DNA of 64,000 bases from Acholoe squamosa (Eukaryota > Annelida > Polychaeta > Phyllodocida > Polynoidae). Within the stretch, counting starts at the first letter, position 1. Each line of letters begins with the position of its first letter. The notes under the pieces are model-generated. The model saw only the letters and a list, made by a program, of their open reading frames with translations, searched no databases and was not told where the DNA came from. Below, one piece after another: positions 43,411 to 57,669 of this stretch. The stretch covers positions 33,502,613 to 33,566,612 of the forward strand of contig OX439038.1 in NCBI GenBank assembly GCA_949317995.1, in the 5' to 3' direction. The position numbers and the translations under genes were made by a program.

Positions 43411-46308
43411 TTAGTTTTCCTCTGTACTTACTCCAGAGACACTCTCCTGTCTACGAGGGACAGGTTTTTCAGCCATACATTCTGGAGCATAATGCCCCAG
43501 TTTCTGGCATCTGAAACATCTCCTCTGAGATTTGTCAACTCTCGGTCTCTTTAGAGCTTCTGTTAATCCGGCAATTAATGTTTCCATCATGTTAGTCGGA
43601 GCAACAGTGGCTGCTACAGTTGGGTTCGCCGTAGAGGCTACACTGCCAGGTTGAGTTGATCCGGAAGCTGTTTTACCAGCAACAGATCCTCCTCTCCCTC
43701 TCGAATGTACTTTCCTATACCGCTTTTGTCGGTAATACTTTCCAGCTACATGCACTGAACCAATATAATCTCCGTTTTCATCGGAGACATATTCATCATT
43801 CTCATCAACTTCATTCGATTCAACCGGAGCTAATTGGGAAGTATCGTATACCGGAGCAGGTGTACCTCCATATTGGAATGGAGCTGCTCTTACTGGATTA
43901 GGTCCGAGACCTACCAAACGTTTCTTCATGTCATGTCCATCGATTGCTATGAACAGATCACTGAAGGAAGTGTCATCTTTCCAAGAGTCCCAGACCACTT
44001 GCTTGTGATCCGGATCACGCAATCCACTGTAGAATTGTATAAACAATTCTTGTAGATAACAATCATCATCGTGAGCCCAATTTGGACGTGCTTTCGAAAG
44101 CAAGTCCTGTAGCTCCAAACCAAAGACTTTGTGTGATTCTTTAGGTTTTTGTGTCCTCTTCTTAAAGCTTACCCACGGATCTTCTCTAACGATTGATCCG
44201 AAAAGGTATGCGGCACATTCGACCAGTTGATCATAAGTACCGTATATTCCGTAAGCTGCTCTCCATTGGTTGAGGGCCACTTTTCCGCCTTTATTTAACC
44301 AACAGATCAAATATGGCAGAGCTTCTTCTTTTGTCCAGCCACTACAATTGACTTCGTCAACAAAAGCTTGATACCTGTCCTTCCATGGATCATTAGAATC
44401 ATATGGAGGGGGTATCCGTGCCTGCCTACGTGCCGGATTATTACATCCGCGTAGTCTATCTGCTTCTCGCATGCTCCAGTTCATGACTTCCATGCCGTCT
44501 GCTCCCTTTCGGTAGCAGTCAATGCCAAGGTTTTGTATACATTGGCTTCTATTAAAGATGGTTTGCATCCCTACAGGCATAGAAGTTCTCCTGTTAGGTT
44601 TCTTGCCACCTCCTCCTGATCCTGATCCTCCGGATCCGGATCCTCCTGGGCCGCCTGGAGGGTTTCCTCTTGGTGGGCCATTATTATTATAGCCTCCAGA
44701 TGAACCACCAGGGTATCCACTATTGTGACCGGTGTTTCCAGAAGAAGCATATCTAGGGTAAGAATCATTTTGATTCCATCCCTGGTTATAGCTATTACCA
44801 TTCTGATAATTGCCACTTCCCGATGGATTATAATTATTTCTATATCCATAGGAAGATGTTCTCGGTTGATGCGTACCGCCGTTGATATTGTTTTGTGGCG
44901 GAGTTGGTCTCGGAAAACGTCCATCAGTAGGACCATTACCAGAACCTGGGGGTGGATTCGGTAATCTTGGTACTGCTGGTGTACTGTGGCCGGGTTGGGG
45001 GAAATATGAAGGTGGTGTCAACATATGTCTCATTGGTCCGGGTGCTTTTGGTTGTGCCACGGGTGAATTATTATTATTCCCTGTAGCACCATCGTGAGTC
45101 GCTTTGATTTTGTGACTCAAATCTGGTATGGGTGGTGCTGGTCCTATCGTATCCAGCATTGGAACTACTGGTTTAGATGCGGTTCCATTTACTGCAGCGT
45201 TATCCGGTTTCTTATAGATTCCGGATACCACATTCTTGTCAGCCCCATCATCAACGAATGGGCTGTATCTAATTGGGGTTGCATCTTTAGATGTCTTTCC
45301 CAACATTGTAGATACCACAGCCGGGTCTATATTACCTATAGTTAACTGGGCTGCTTCTACATATTTATCTAGAGTTATTGCAGTAGCCTGCAATTCCTGA
45401 AGCTCATTCGTGAGTTTCTGTCTATCCTCCTCCAGTTGTTTGTTGTAAGCTATGATGCCTACCCGGATGGTCTCATTATCTTCAGCTTGTTTACTGCACT
45501 GAAGTTTCAATTTATCCAACTCCTCCTGATAATGGCGAATTTCGGATTCGAATTTTGTCTTATCAAGGTTCAGTTGGTCGTTCGTATCTATGTATGTTTG
45601 GATACGAATGTGCCTATTGTCATACTCTTTATTGAATGAATCTCTCATAGATTGAAGTTTTATTTCTTCACTCTCGAGTTCTTTCATGTACTCGCTCCTT
45701 CTGGCTTCGAATTCCTTTCGCATGCCAGTTAGGTCCTCTTCCATTTGAAGTTTTTCATGCAGTACTTCATCCTTAGCTTTGACCAAGGTATTTAAATTCT
45801 CGTTCAAAGTTACATAAGTTTCATTCAACAACAGGACATCCGGTCGTTTTAATTCTTCACCTTCCGGTACCGCATAGGTTAAGTCGCCATCTATAGCGCT
45901 ATAATCTAATATTGGTAATTCGGGCCTGGGTAACCTATAAGGTAGTTCTCCGAATGTTACCCTTTTTCGCATTGGTGCCGGATGTTCTGGGTTAGTACTA
46001 CCACCGACTTCGAACATCGAATCACATAATTCGTCAACAATTGAATGCTGGCCTATTAAGTTACTATGTCTCTGTATGGACTGTTCGCGTCGTACAGAGT
46101 CTGGCAGATTCTCCTCACTATCATTATAGTGGGGTCCGGGATCTCTCCAGGATGCTGATTCTGCATCTTGTGGATCCGAATGGGCTTGGAGCATTAGCGA
46201 TCCATTTCCATTCTCTTGGGCAAGTGATTGCCCTGCTGGGTTAGCTTCCCTAAGGGTGTCTAACCCATGTACTAGCCGTTCGGACGTTATAACGTCCGGG
46301 CTATACAC
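43411..46308 (-). CDS. Gag polyprotein of the young gypsy element (965 aa)
   Basis: This is an unusually long Gag. Residues about 170-350 form a strong predicted coiled coil (many L/E/K heptads). About 430-590 is Asn/Gly/Pro/Tyr-rich low-complexity sequence of prion-like character. About 600-800 is a capsid-like region with many Trp (GWTKEEALPYLICWLNKGG and SFKKRTQKPKESHKVFGLEL). A single CCHC zinc knuckle, CFRCQKLGHYAPEC, sits near residue 930. Gag packages the element RNA in cytoplasmic particles. Its end lies about 110 bp before the pol ORF, so pol expression would need a separate mechanism, as is usual for the family. Confidence 0.88.
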   Translation of the reverse strand: MYSPDVITSERLVHGLDTLREANPAGQSLAQENGNGSLMLQAHSDPQDAESASWRDPGPHYNDSEENLPDSVRREQSIQRHSNLIGQHSIVDELCDSMFEVGGSTNPEHPAPMRKRVTFGELPYRLPRPELPILDYSAIDGDLTYAVPEGEELKRPDVLLLNETYVTLNENLNTLVKAKDEVLHEKLQMEEDLTGMRKEFEARRSEYMKELESEEIKLQSMRDSFNKEYDNRHIRIQTYIDTNDQLNLDKTKFESEIRHYQEELDKLKLQCSKQAEDNETIRVGIIAYNKQLEEDRQKLTNELQELQATAITLDKYVEAAQLTIGNIDPAVVSTMLGKTSKDATPIRYSPFVDDGADKNVVSGIYKKPDNAAVNGTASKPVVPMLDTIGPAPPIPDLSHKIKATHDGATGNNNNSPVAQPKAPGPMRHMLTPPSYFPQPGHSTPAVPRLPNPPPGSGNGPTDGRFPRPTPPQNNINGGTHQPRTSSYGYRNNYNPSGSGNYQNGNSYNQGWNQNDSYPRYASSGNTGHNSGYPGGSSGGYNNNGPPRGNPPGGPGGSGSGGSGSGGGGKKPNRRTSMPVGMQTIFNRSQCIQNLGIDCYRKGADGMEVMNWSMREADRLRGCNNPARRQARIPPPYDSNDPWKDRYQAFVDEVNCSGWTKEEALPYLICWLNKGGKVALNQWRAAYGIYGTYDQLVECAAYLFGSIVREDPWVSFKKRTQKPKESHKVFGLELQDLLSKARPNWAHDDDCYLQELFIQFYSGLRDPDHKQVVWDSWKDDTSFSDLFIAIDGHDMKKRLVGLGPNPVRAAPFQYGGTPAPVYDTSQLAPVESNEVDENDEYVSDENGDYIGSVHVAGKYYRQKRYRKVHSRGRGGSVAGKTASGSTQPGSVASTANPTVAATVAPTNMMETLIAGLTEALKRPRVDKSQRRCFRCQKLGHYAPECMAEKPVPRRQESVSGVSTEEN

Positions 46309-46320
46309 CAGAATTAACTG

Positions 46321-46332
46321 GTCACGGCACCA
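46321..46332 (-). promoter_or_regulatory. Primer-binding site, tRNA-His type
   Basis: One base inside the 5' LTR the minus strand reads TGGTGCCGTGAC. This is complementary to the last 12 bases (with CCA) of the usual animal tRNA-His 3' end (GTCACGGCACCA). The match stops after 12 bases. Assignment rests on remembered animal tRNA-His sequence. Confidence 0.7.
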
Positions 46333-46333
46333 G

Positions 46334-46707
46334 TGTAAGGGTTTGTGGCCTTACGGACCTGGGGGGTTCGGGTCTTACGATTCGGAAAGAACGAGTAAGA
46401 CAGTATTCCAAGTGTATGCCAACGGTTAGGTTTATTACTTAATGCACACTCACGGCTGCCGAATGATATCAAAGAGGCAGCTAATATTAAAAACAGTGGT
46501 CTACATAGTGCGGAGGCCAGAAGGGCCTCTGACGTAGCGGCTGAGCCCTGGGCTTTATATACGGACCCAGGTGTTCGTCGTCAGATGTCCCCACAGACCC
46601 GGATCGGTGCTGCCACCTATCCGGAACCTGAGGAACGTCCGACGACTCGACTCACCCGCCACGTCAGACGGTACCCAACTCCTATGGTAGTAAAGTGTAC
46701 CTCTACA
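46334..46707 (-). repeat. 5' LTR of the young gypsy element
   Basis: Read on the minus strand it starts TGTAGAGG and ends CTTACA. A TATA box (GTATATAAAG, complement of 46,553-46,562) lies about mid-LTR and AATAAA follows downstream. It matches the 3' LTR base for base by eye. Confidence 0.95.
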
Positions 46708-46775
46708 CTTCTATGGTATCCAACGCCATGTATTTTTCCAACTCAACACATATAGTATAATTCGTTGTGAAATAA

Positions 46776-47067
46776 GGGAGTGATCATTTTTTAACAACAG
46801 GGGGTGGTTGGTGGGTTTGAGGGGGGGTCAGAATCTTTTCAACCCCTTGACCGGGGGAGGGTCAGAATTTTTTCAACACCTCTGATGGGGGGGGTCAAAA
46901 TAATTTCACCTGTTTTCAGTGAAAAACCCTGCGCGTTACTATAGGCTAAAAGGGGACATTCGCGCGCAATTTTTGTCCCTTAAGGGGGGGTCGAAAAAAT
47001 TTTACCCTCTCGAGGGGGGGAGCACAAACCCACCAGCCCCCCCTGTTGTTAAAAAATGATCACTCCC
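46776..47067. mobile_element. PIF/Harbinger-like MITE b, copy 2 (292 bp)
   Basis: This is the matching element in duplication unit 2, now on the far side of the LTR insertion. It has the same TIRs and TAA flanks (46,773-46,775; 47,068-47,070) and differs from copy 1 by a handful of bases and G-run lengths. Confidence 0.85.
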
Positions 47068-47645
47068 TAAATCTTTACCCTCCATTGAGTCCTTAAGCTC
47101 GTGGACATGGGGTGGTATTACAACAATTCTAGTATTGCGACATGGTTATCATTGAACGCTGTATTATGTTACACCTTAATGCTGTATTATGTTACACCTT
47201 AACACTGTATTATCTTACACCTTATCTAACTTCAGAATGATCTTTTGGTCTGAGTTATTTCTATCGGTTATAGGGTTATTTGACCGTATCTCCTAATCCT
47301 TTCTCATGTATTGATTGATACAGTGTGTCTAACAAATGACCAACTGAGGGTTTATATAATACACACTATGGTTTGGGTCAGAAGCACATCAGACTTAGTG
47401 GGGGGGGGGGGGAAACAGCACCTTTTTCATATCACTTCATAATATGTTATGTACAAGTACCGGTATGGTAATCTACCGTAAAGGTTCATTTTATGCGTTT
47501 CAATACCATTGATCAACTTAAATGCACCAGAGGTCTCCGCATAATGCACTTAAATGCTAGAAGTGTAAAGGCTAATTATGCCTCCATCTGTGCTGAGTTA
47601 TACCCTGCTTTACTTGATATTGTAGGGGACGGCGAACACGTTTCT

Positions 47646-47716
47646 GGAGAAACCGGGAGTCGAACCCGGGACCCTCCAACTTGCAAGCGGGAGCTCTACC
47701 GCTAAGCTACTTCCCC
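47646..47716 (-). tRNA. tRNA-Cys(GCA)-like sequence, unit 1 (probably not functional)
   Basis: The 71-nt minus-strand sequence folds with canonical cloverleaf lengths. The acceptor stem GGGGAAG/TTTCTCC pairs throughout allowing two G-U pairs; the D stem is GCTT/GAGC; the T arm CCGGG-TTCGACT-CCCGG is perfect. The anticodon loop TTGCAAG would read GCA (Cys), but the anticodon stem (CCCGC/TTGGA) keeps only three of five pairs. A-box and B-box promoter sequences are intact. It lies in a mobile element, so it is more likely a SINE-type head than a working gene. Confidence 0.45.
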
Positions 47717-48043
47717 GTCCACCCACACCTGGACTGGCATGATACCGATAGGGGACAAGTGATTGCTCAGAGACCCGCCCCTGCAGGTCGGCCAACCGGG
47801 CACAGGAAATCATGTTCCCCTACACAGCCCCCAACCAGCTTCGACCACCGAATTAACCAACACCGAGTCACACACAGCCGGCAGATATCCTGTTCCTCAG
47901 GACACTGTGTGCACCCCAGCACTAGCAGGTCGAAGTGCTTGCTGTATCATGTCAGTCCAGGAACCAAGTTCTGTAGCCCCCACTCACGCGGCTCAGGACC
48001 AATCGGTTTCTCCACCATTTTAGGGGACGGCGAAAACGTCTCT

Positions 48044-48114
48044 GGAGAAACCGTGAGTCGAACCCGGGACCCTCCAACTTGCAAGTGGGAGCTCTACCGC
48101 TGAGCTACTTCCCC
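48044..48114 (-). tRNA. tRNA-Cys(GCA)-like sequence, unit 2 (probably not functional)
   Basis: This is the same 71-nt layout as the copy at 47,646-47,716, with a few changes: the T stem now has one mismatch and the anticodon stem (CCCAC/TTGGA) pairs at three of five positions. Same loop and anticodon. It is embedded in the second unit of the TIR element. Confidence 0.4.
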
Positions 48115-48379
48115 GTCTGACGTTTTCTACCTTCCACCCACACCTGGACTGGCATGATACCGATAGGGGACAAGTGATTGCTCAGGGACCGGCCCCTGCA
48201 GGTCGGCCAACCGGACACGGGAAATCATGTTCCCCTACAATATCTATACTTTCTCTGAAACTTGGTTTAGAGTCGAAGATGATGAATGTGATTATCAGCT
48301 GAATGGATTTACAGGCTATAGGTTAGATGGGCAGGTGCTGGATGAAAAAAGCAAAATTAAAATAGGAGGAGTAGTGAAC

Positions 48380-48464
48380 AAGTAAACAATGGATAATTCA
48401 TGACGAGTGTGTGTTATTAGCCTTTGCTAACACACACGAGTCATGAATTATCCATTGACTACTT
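48380..48464. repeat. Foldback with 37-bp arms
   Basis: Arms 48,380-48,416 and 48,428-48,464 are inverted complements with about four mismatches around an 11-base loop. The inner part is AGTGTGTGTTA facing TAACACACAC. It marks the right end of the LINE fragment. It could be a tiny foldback transposon; no target duplication was identified. Confidence 0.85.
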
Positions 48465-48554
48465 ATTTTATACCAGGAAACCAATAAATAATCAATAGAA
48501 AAAAATTATTCCCCCTCCCCGGGACTCGAAGCCAGCCATAGTGTGTGTACACAG

Positions 48555-48830
48555 GTACATACACCTCCTCGTCGCCCGGCAGCGGACAGCGACAGCGCCT
48601 GTCTTGGCTAGGCTTGGCAGCGGCACACGGCAAAAAATAGTGTACACACACCTCGTCGCCTGGCAGCGGACAGCTACAGTGCACACAGCGAAAAAAGATG
48701 CGTCTCGCTGTTATGTTTGTGTATAATACACCTCGTCGCCCGGCAGCGGACAGATACAGCGCACACGGCGAAAACGGATGCGTCTCGCGGTTATGTTTGT
48801 GTATAATACACCTCGTCGCACACGGTGAAA
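48555..48830 (+). repeat. ~80-bp GC-rich tandem repeat
   Basis: Units beginning CACCTCGTCGCC(C/T)GGCAGCGGA occur near 48,565, 48,648 and 48,729, with a truncated one near 48,810. Each runs on to GATGCGTCTCGC(G/T)GTTATGTT and GTGTATAATA. A related ATGCGTCCCGCGGTTATG phrase reappears at 48,950, beyond the tRNA-like sequence, so the latter sits inside the array. Confidence 0.75.
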
Positions 48831-48834
48831 AAAA

Positions 48835-48911
48835 GACGCGTCCCAGCTGGGATTCGACCCGCCTACCTTCGACGGCTGAGCGCAATGCGCTAACCGCTAG
48901 ACCACCGCGTC
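48835..48911 (-). tRNA. tRNA-derived sequence (pseudo-tRNA or SINE head)
   Basis: The minus strand has an acceptor-like GACGCG that pairs perfectly with CGCGTC at the other end. It also has an A-box-like GGTCTAGCGGTTAGCGC and a B-box-like GGGTCGAATCCC. The anticodon stem does not pair convincingly, so no isotype is assigned. It is probably a SINE head or decayed tRNA. Confidence 0.35.
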
Positions 48912-48919
48912 TCCTCCTT

Positions 48920-51900
48920 CAGCGGCCGTGTCGGCTTGGCTATGTTTGAATGCGTCCCGCGGTTATGGTAGCGGATATCCCGCAGTCGTCGCCTTCCCGG
49001 CCTTTGATCACTCAGACGTGGTTCACTGAGGGGGAATCCCATGGCAAAAGACAAGCATGCAGGCCCGGGCCCACGCATATGGACACCAGCTGCCTACATG
49101 CTCACCCCCAAGCCACAAGAAACCCCAAGTTTGTCACCTTTTACGAATCTGGTATGCCCACTGGTAGAATGGAAGGAGAATTCCTCCTTCATGGGACTCC
49201 CAATGAAGTTATTCTGCTCCTCCATGCCCTCACATGAAGGTCCCCACTCCACAGGGGGAAACTACTGTAGCAGACAGTAACAAGGACTAATTCTAATTCC
49301 TATGTTGCTGCATTACATCAAACCGTCCCATCCCGGCCACTGGCAGAGAGATGCCACTCCCTGTCCAAGGACAAGTCAAGTTAGCATTTTAGTGACATTT
49401 TCTGCAGTGAAATAAATAATTCAGTATCTACATTTTTTAAAGGAGGAAAGTTGGCGTCTCTGGAGGCACTCGGTTGTTACTGATTTGGTATAGTTTAATC
49501 TGGATTAACAATAATGCGCATAACTAGTATCACAATCAGGACAATAGTGTCTTGTTTAAAGATTGATTTTATTCATTATAATATGTTTCCTGAGTGGTAA
49601 TATTATTCAAGAAGCAAAAACAATTTGACAAAGTAAGCTGACACAACTGAAACAAGAAACAACGCCAACAAACAAGAGTGAGCAAAACAAGCACACAACC
49701 AAAGTTTAAAAAATGAATGACCGCTATTATAACAACAAAAGTTGGAAATGTGGAGGATTTATATTATAAATAGGAAAACTGAATCAAATACTAGGACGTG
49801 AGTATCAAGACTTACATCAACCTTTATGTATCTTTGGGATATACAGTATGGCTCATGGTTTATCACATACTTCAATCTTAGTGCTAGATATATTATTTAA
49901 TATATACCAGAGATCTTGATTTTATACTATATTCACGGAACAGTTCCAGACTAAGGACTTCAATACCACAAGACTAAGAGCTTCAGTACCACTACCTGTA
50001 TGATTGCCTCTCCATTTCAAATACATGTAGTATTTATCGTTATAATTACGGGACTAGTGTTAACCATGTGCACCTGCTATGTGCACCTGCATCTGGATGT
50101 TACTACTCAACATACTTATGTAGGTCAGGGCCCCTATAATTTAAAACGCCCCATATCGTAGTGGGTAATCGAAGAGTTCCAGTCCTTCTGTTATTATATT
50201 GGATTTACTAGAGGTATTACCTGCCTCATAGCGAGACGCACTACCATTTGAGGCTGTCCAGTCATAGGATGTTAATAAGTATTCTCCCGGCGTACTGATG
50301 TTAGCATATTGCTAATATAAACCAACATCATAGCATGATCTTCGCTGTAGATGTAGGCCCGCAGTCATAACACAACCCGACTAAACACAGGCCATAACAG
50401 TACAGATTACACATTTAGGTCTACGATTCTAAAACCATTTCCCCATGCTGGATCTAAGTGTCCTTAATAAAGTTATCCCCCTGAGACAGATGGTGAAATT
50501 ATTACTGTCATTATCTTGTAAGCCTTTGTACATCAAGACCTTTTCTGGGTGACAATGACACTCGGATTCTTCTATAATGCATCATATTTTAGAGTATCTT
50601 AACAAGTTCTCTACAAATACTGTAGTAGTAGGTACTATTTTGGGTTTTATATTTGGCACATGCACCTTGGGGATTTCTTACTGTTCACCATTCCTTCTAA
50701 CACATGAAGGATATGACCTCTATGTAGATGCTTTATTAATGCAGCAGTTACAACAATCAGGTGACTAGTTGGAACAACTGTCTATAAGTTACCTATTCAA
50801 CATGCCTATTCTCTGCACTAATAACAACAACACGTGGGCTAGCTAGCAATGTAACATCAGTGACCTTAGCACTGTCAGTTCAAGCTGCAATACACACACT
50901 TTATCCTTTGTATGTCTTTACAGTAAAGTTTACTATCGCCACATCCCTAACATGTCCACAACATTAATATAATATACACATGCGGCCTTAAAGCTTTAAA
51001 CATTAACATTTCAATTCATAATTTAATTAGGTCGTTAAATCTTTTTTTATCATGTGGCATTAACCAAAGTTGTATATTTGTTCGGTGCTTTGCCACATAT
51101 TGACCCAAGTCGTACATTTTTGTTTAGTAGGTACTTTGCAAATTTGATCCAAGTTGCCGAATTGGTCAGTGGTTTGTCTCACTAACGTGGACCACCCTCG
51201 TGAGTAAGCCCACAGATTGCTGAGATTATAGCATCACCATGTCAGTGGTGACTACAACCAAACTGATTAATAACTTCTTGAACTTTATACGTACGTTTCA
51301 CCATGGAAATAGCATTTTAAGAACATCTTGTTTACTGACCGTTTATGGGACTGAAATCTAAAGAGTAATATGAGATCTGTATTATAATGAAAGTCTGTTA
51401 CCAAACCAGTTAGATGCTCCAGTGGTGGAAGCGTAACAATTTTACCGTTTGTTTTACATCCCAATCACACGTGTCATCTTATTGTAACATTGACCTATGT
51501 CATCACAATCACAGTGTTTATATCGAGTCCTATAATGTAGCAACAATAGCTCAGTCTATAGCTCTGTCCAACCTCCCTAGTGGACGGTCTGATTTACACT
51601 CTACTAATAGGGTGTCACATAGATGATATCAGCCTTCAAACCAATGTTGCAAGGGGTTGGAGCATGTGTACATTTATATCCACAACAAAAGCTCATCAAG
51701 TTAACATTCAACGTTTCAAGTGCCGGATGGTGATTTCAATATCAGTATGGTGCATAAAGCAGCTCTGGCAACTTAAAGATTCGGAAAGACTGCATTCATT
51801 CATCATGATGACAAAGGACATTGTCCATTGATGCACTATGTAGCCCAACCCTTTAAGGAACGCTAGTGCAAGAGTGCATTGTGCCCATTGGTCATCATGA

Positions 51901-52795
51901 TCAACCAATGAAGTGCTGGTAAGTGCTCGCCAGCACTTCATTGGTGCATCATGACGACCCTCTGAGAGAGTATCAACACTGTAGGGTTACTTGCCAGGGC
52001 TGCATTCATGCACCATGTAACAATGCATTAAAGGCCATTAAAGGGTAATCTTAAAGTGTTAAATCTGCGGCCGATGCCAACAATCTGACACTCCCTTATC
52101 ACTATGTCTGATCAAGTCTGTTTTCAGGTTATGTGTGGGAAATTCAGTTTCAGTTATGGTCATAGACATTTGTGTCAAGTTAAGGTGATACTACCACACA
52201 ATAACACCACCACCGTATAAGGTCTATCACATCAGCACTCCCAAACAACAGAACTACACCTACTTCACTACTTGTTCCCTCTCAGAGGACATATGTCACA
52301 AATGTGTAACGAAATTTTACAGAAAAATGGGCTTCATCAAGTTTTAGACACTCCAAACAGTGAACTTGTTGAATGACAAGATTTCTTTTTTTTATCCACA
52401 AAGTACATGTGGCTGCAAGTCAGCTTTACTTTTGAGACCAGTATTTCTCGTTCAAGTAATCAGTATGACCTATGGCATTTATGTGTTTTTAGACGAAACT
52501 GGACATTGATTTAAGAAGCACCTAAATAATCAATCATCGCACACATATTTCTAACTTCACAAAAACGTTTAAGGGGAAAACATCTTGAAATTGTCATTTG
52601 ATAATCTTTCTGCACATTTAATAAATCAATCCAAGTCTTAAGGTTAACTTCATATCTCCGTCGACATCTTCCTTGATTTTTTCTCAGCAGATTTCACTAC
52701 CATTAATAGAGGTGGGAAGAGACGTGGTTGGTGGCATTTGCCCTGTAAGGTGGAAGCCACTGTTACCACAAGTTAGTGTACAGGCTGTGTACGTA
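48920..52795. other. Long stretch without a recognised gene, 3' of GMP reductase
   Basis: The sequence is AT-rich with no conserved coding, apart from the hairpin repeat at 51,896-51,953. A possible minus-strand ATTAAA (complement of 52,617-52,622), about 175 bp beyond the GMP reductase stop, could be its polyadenylation signal. Confidence 0.5.
51841..51955 (+). repeat. Hairpin repeat, copy 1
   Basis: A perfect 15-bp inverted repeat (CCAATGAAGTGCTGG at 51,905-51,919; complement at 51,930-51,944) has outer arms CATGAT/ATCATG. It is preceded by a segment with GTGCAAGAGTGCAT. The whole ~115 bp is found again, inverted, at 56,946-57,058. Confidence 0.8.
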
Positions 52796-57663
<4,868 letters not shown>

Positions 57664-57669
57664 CTGCAA

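Larger units (their letters stand above)
33866..46707 (-). mobile_element. Ty3/gypsy LTR retrotransposon, looks whole and very young
   Basis: Two 374-bp LTRs, identical as far as I can read, bound 12.8 kb on the minus strand. The 4-bp sequence CTTC lies directly outside each end (33,862-33,865; 46,708-46,711). The empty site can be read in duplication unit 1 (TATACTTCTATGG). Three long open ORFs follow in order: gag, pol (protease, RT, RNase H, integrase) and an extra ORF. Primer site, polypurine tract, TATA box and poly(A) signal are all present. Pol order is that of Ty3/gypsy; there is no chromodomain and no envelope-like gene. I saw no breaks. Identical LTRs imply an insertion recent enough to be polymorphic. 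Confidence 0.93.
33417..47429 (+). repeat. Tandem duplication, unit 2, split by an LTR element
   Basis: The left part 33,417-33,865 and right part 46,708-47,429 together match unit 1 over about 1.17 kb. The split point carries the CTTC target duplication of the inserted gypsy element. Similarity stops at 47,429, eight bases short of the unit 1 end. Confidence 0.9.
47621..48239. mobile_element. TIR element carrying two tRNA-like sequences
   Basis: The ends are TGTAGGGGA and its complement TCCCCTACA, with ATAT directly on each side (47,617-47,620; 48,240-48,243), so a 4-bp target duplication is read. Inside are two ~205-220-bp related units (47,621-47,824 and 48,019-48,239). Each contains a tRNA-like region followed by a shared segment (CACCTGGACTGGCATGATAC), and they are separated by ~195 bp of other sequence. 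No protein is encoded. It may be a MITE that captured a tRNA-derived sequence, or two SINE-like units mobilised together. Confidence 0.7.
47493..48380 (+). mobile_element. LINE fragment (APE endonuclease start), split by an insertion
   Basis: The left part 47,530-47,620 encodes GLRIMHLNARSVKANYASIC, the first block of an apurinic-type endonuclease of CR1/Jockey-like non-LTR elements (typically L.I.HLNARSL). The right part 48,244-48,370 encodes the next block, FSETWFRVEDDECDYQLNGF. They are separated by the 47,621-48,239 element. The remainder of ORF2 is absent and the fragment ends at the foldback at 48,380. Confidence 0.75.

Noticed and set aside
48835-48911. Functional tRNA gene
   Set aside because: The anticodon stem does not pair, and it sits in a repeat array; kept only as tRNA-derived sequence.
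49342-49362. Fourth copy of the 13-bp-TIR MITE (AGAGATGCCACT)
   Set aside because: Only the terminal dozen bases match; no interior similarity or second end was found.
51905-51944. Hairpin as a transcription terminator
   Set aside because: Intrinsic terminators are a bacterial feature, and the same hairpin is part of a larger dispersed repeat.
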